The translations under genes and the position numbers were made by a program. This document shows positions 21,901 through 22,791 of a stretch of 22,791 nt of DNA, in pieces (position 1 is the stretch's first letter; every line of letters begins with the position of its first letter). This DNA comes from Thaumarchaeota archaeon S13 (GTDB taxonomy: Archaea; Thermoproteota; Nitrososphaeria; Nitrososphaerales; Nitrosopumilaceae). A model generated the notes under the pieces. It made no database searches and had not been told where the DNA came from. It saw only the letters and a program-made list of their open reading frames with translations. The DNA lies in contig RHFA01000075.1 of assembly GCA_003724275.1 (NCBI GenBank), positions 1-22,791 of the forward strand. Reading direction: 5' to 3'.

Positions 21901-22014
21901 GCGTGGACTAGCGTCTGCTTGTTGGGTGCCCGTTCATGCTTTGGAGCGTGTTTTGTAAATGCCAAACATGGAAATCACGCATAACGGCAATGCGCAGATT
22001 TGGGCTGCATGGTG

Positions 22015-22269
22015 CTATTTTTGGTGACTGTAGTAAGGCCCCAGCTTTATGTTTGTTGTAGTAAAGTGATTTATTACGTACACGCGATCTCCATTACCAT
22101 CATATAGTGCAGTTCTAGAAACTTCTCCTAGGTTGAAATGTATCTTTATTCTAGTGTCATCGCTGAGCAAGTAATCGTTGTTGTCATGGGCGATTGTCTC
22201 AAAGGGTATGTCCGCCCGTTCAATATTTCTTTGAGATTCGTCTCCGCTCGGTGTGGAAGCGGAGGGCAT
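22015..22269 (-). CDS. Small unknown protein, paralogue of the ORF at 22302-22475
   Basis: 84 residues, not recognised. Residues 23-52 (from IPFETIAHDN to NLGEVSR) align with the neighbouring ORF (from LDFEIHKEPW to VLKEVRR): FE, Y-x-SD, R-I-I and L-EV-R are shared in order. After that comes YDGNGDRVYVIN. The protein is acidic and hydrophilic at its N-terminus and lacks signals or membrane segments. Base composition and codon use are much more AT-rich than in the rest of the window, which suggests transfer. The ATG lies 9 bases after the inferred frameshift-corrected end of the upstream paralogue (22279). It lacks a counterpart of the N-terminal part encoded at 22465-22644. Confidence 0.5.
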   Translation of the reverse strand: MPSASTPSGDESQRNIERADIPFETIAHDNNDYLLSDDTRIKIHFNLGEVSRTALYDGNGDRVYVINHFTTTNIKLGPYYSHQK

Positions 22270-22301
22270 TCCTTTTAGCTAGGGCTTGCAAATCAGAGCA
22301 A

Positions 22302-22475
22302 TCATCGCTTCTGTGGTGATGTGGTATTTTGGAACCCCCCATCCACTATTCGGCGAACTTCTTTGAGTACTATGCGAATTCTTAACCTTGAACCATCAGA
22401 AACCTGGTATATGTTCCATGGCTCTTTATGTATCTCAAAATCAAGTGACGTGCTATCATGCCGCTCATTCGGCAT
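22302..22475 (-). CDS. Small unknown protein, probably frameshifted paralogue
   Basis: A 57-residue frame from an ATG at 22475 (an ATG at 22484 adds three residues). Its core, LDFEIHKEPWNIYQVSDGS followed by RLRIRIVLKEVRR, is paralogous to the ORF at 22015-22269. After VDGG the match is lost at a run of six G (minus strand; 22335-22340). Adding one G there restores a reading of GVPKYHITTEAMIALICKP ending at 22279, which resembles the paralogue's tail. The start overlaps the end of the ORF at 22465-22644 by 11 bases in another frame. It may be a separate coupled gene or the middle part of one broken gene. Confidence 0.45.
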   Translation of the reverse strand: MPNERHDSTSLDFEIHKEPWNIYQVSDGSRLRIRIVLKEVRRIVDGGFQNTTSPQKR

Positions 22476-22644
22476 CGTCGACAACGTGTATCACGTCTCC
22501 ATGGGGGAGGGTAGTCTGTGTGACGCAGGCGATCTCTTGAACAACAGTTTGCGGAACGCTAGAAATCATTGGTTCAACTGGTGTTGCCGAAAGCCTAACG
22601 CCTCTGTGTGCCGTATACGACGTGAATCTGGTCTTGCGAGCCAT
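22465..22644 (-). CDS. Small unknown protein, leaderless, first ORF of the AT-rich island
   Basis: 59 residues starting MARKTRFTSYTAHRGVR and ending GDVIHVVDDAE. No known domain is recognised. The ATG at 22644 has an excellent TATA box 27 bases upstream, so this start is well supported. The end runs into the next ORF in the +1 frame, and joining the two gives a continuous sensible protein (VVDDA, then ERHDSTSLDFEI). It may therefore be the N-terminal part of a gene of about 130-140 residues with two frameshifts, or a short protein translationally coupled to the next one. Codon use is AT-rich compared with the housekeeping genes. Confidence 0.5.
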   Translation of the reverse strand: MARKTRFTSYTAHRGVRLSATPVEPMISSVPQTVVQEIACVTQTTLPHGDVIHVVDDAE

Positions 22645-22667
22645 CGGCCGCCACCCAATATTGTGTC

Positions 22668-22674
22668 TATATAA
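22668..22674 (-). promoter_or_regulatory. TATA box for the small-ORF island
   Basis: The minus strand reads TTATATA, centred 27 bases before the ATG at 22644. It is one of the strongest promoter candidates in the window. Confidence 0.65.
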
Positions 22675-22697
22675 CTGTTTTAACCCCACCGGCCCCC

Positions 22698-22791
22698 TCA
22701 CAGCCTGCCGGCCTCGTGCATCGCCGTCGCATAGTCGCACCCCGCGCCCATGCGCAGGTAGGGGATCAGGCGGTAGTGTATGGAGTAGAGG
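22698..22791 (-). CDS. C-terminal fragment of an unidentified protein, cut by window edge
   Basis: The minus strand from the window end reads 30 codons, ending in TGA at 22698-22700. They include SIHYRLIPYLRMGAG and YATAMHEAGRL. The GC-rich codon use matches the chromosome rather than the AT-rich island next to it, so the island boundary lies between 22680 and 22700. The fragment is too short to name. Confidence 0.55.
   Translation of the reverse strand, partial: LYSIHYRLIPYLRMGAGCDYATAMHEAGRL

Noticed and set aside
21640..22014. RNase P RNA, SRP RNA or tRNA in the gene-free gap
   Set aside because: No RNase P core motifs, no SRP domain IV loop and no tRNA T-arm (GGTTCRA) in a foldable context were found on either strand by eye.
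1..22791. CRISPR array, complete insertion sequence or tRNA gene anywhere in the window
   Set aside because: No regularly spaced direct repeats with unique spacers, no recognisable transposase with flanking inverted repeats and no tRNA-like T-arm or anticodon arm were seen.

Overview
The window looks like part of the chromosome of a GC-rich ammonia-oxidising archaeon (Nitrososphaerota/Thaumarchaeota, probably a Nitrosopumilales or Cenarchaeum-like lineage). The best markers are an archaeal-type amoB, a NirK-type multicopper oxidase with all copper ligands, two secreted proteins ending in the thaumarchaeal PEFG-CTERM sorting signal, ribosomal proteins L39e and L31e, a divergent FtsZ homologue and a crotonase-type hydratase like the one in the 3-hydroxypropionate/4-hydroxybutyrate carbon cycle. 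Many genes have a TATA-like box 26-30 bases before the start codon and no Shine-Dalgarno sequence, which fits leaderless archaeal transcription. The species assignment is inference; no search was run.

Layout. 1-2041 (+): acyl-CoA hydratase, Nudix/CoA pyrophosphatase-like protein, rpl39e and rpl31e, the last with an unusual repetitive tail. 2051-5698 (-): fumC, an archaeal tRNA ms2t6A methylthiotransferase and a divergent ftsZ-like gene. 5720-7332: a GC-rich repeat-bearing spacer, then nirK with a palindrome between its TATA box and start. 7415-8344 (+): a SerA-type 2-hydroxyacid dehydrogenase. 8337-10035 (-): malate dehydrogenase followed by larB. 10126-11893 (-): two unrecognised ORFs that may be one frameshifted gene ending in a PD-(D/E)XK nuclease-like domain. 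11894-12280: spacer with a duplicated promoter-like element around a doubtful small ORF. 12281-15431 (+): a tightly overlapping larC-larE-cysteine desulfurase operon. 15409-17139 (-): two paralogous PEFG-CTERM surface proteins. 17312-17887 (-): amoB, without amoA or amoC beside it. 17990-18505 (-): unknown protein. 18558-21571 (-): small Cys-rich protein plus alpha and beta subunits of a 2-oxoacid:ferredoxin oxidoreductase. 21572-22014: non-coding, rich in inverted repeats. 22015-22680 (-): an AT-richer island of small paralogous ORFs with probable frameshifts. 22698-22791 (-): the C-terminal end of a further gene.

How the genes fit together. amoB and nirK belong to ammonia oxidation and nitrogen-oxide metabolism. 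The hydratase, fumarase, malate dehydrogenase and ferredoxin oxidoreductase belong to central carbon metabolism. LarB, LarC and LarE together form the known pathway to the nickel-pincer nucleotide (NPN) cofactor. Here they sit next to malate dehydrogenase and a cysteine desulfurase, but no LarA-type enzyme that would use the cofactor is in view. That cluster, the split nuclease-like gene, the foreign-looking island with its structured non-coding neighbour, and the isolated amoB are the places most worth a second look.
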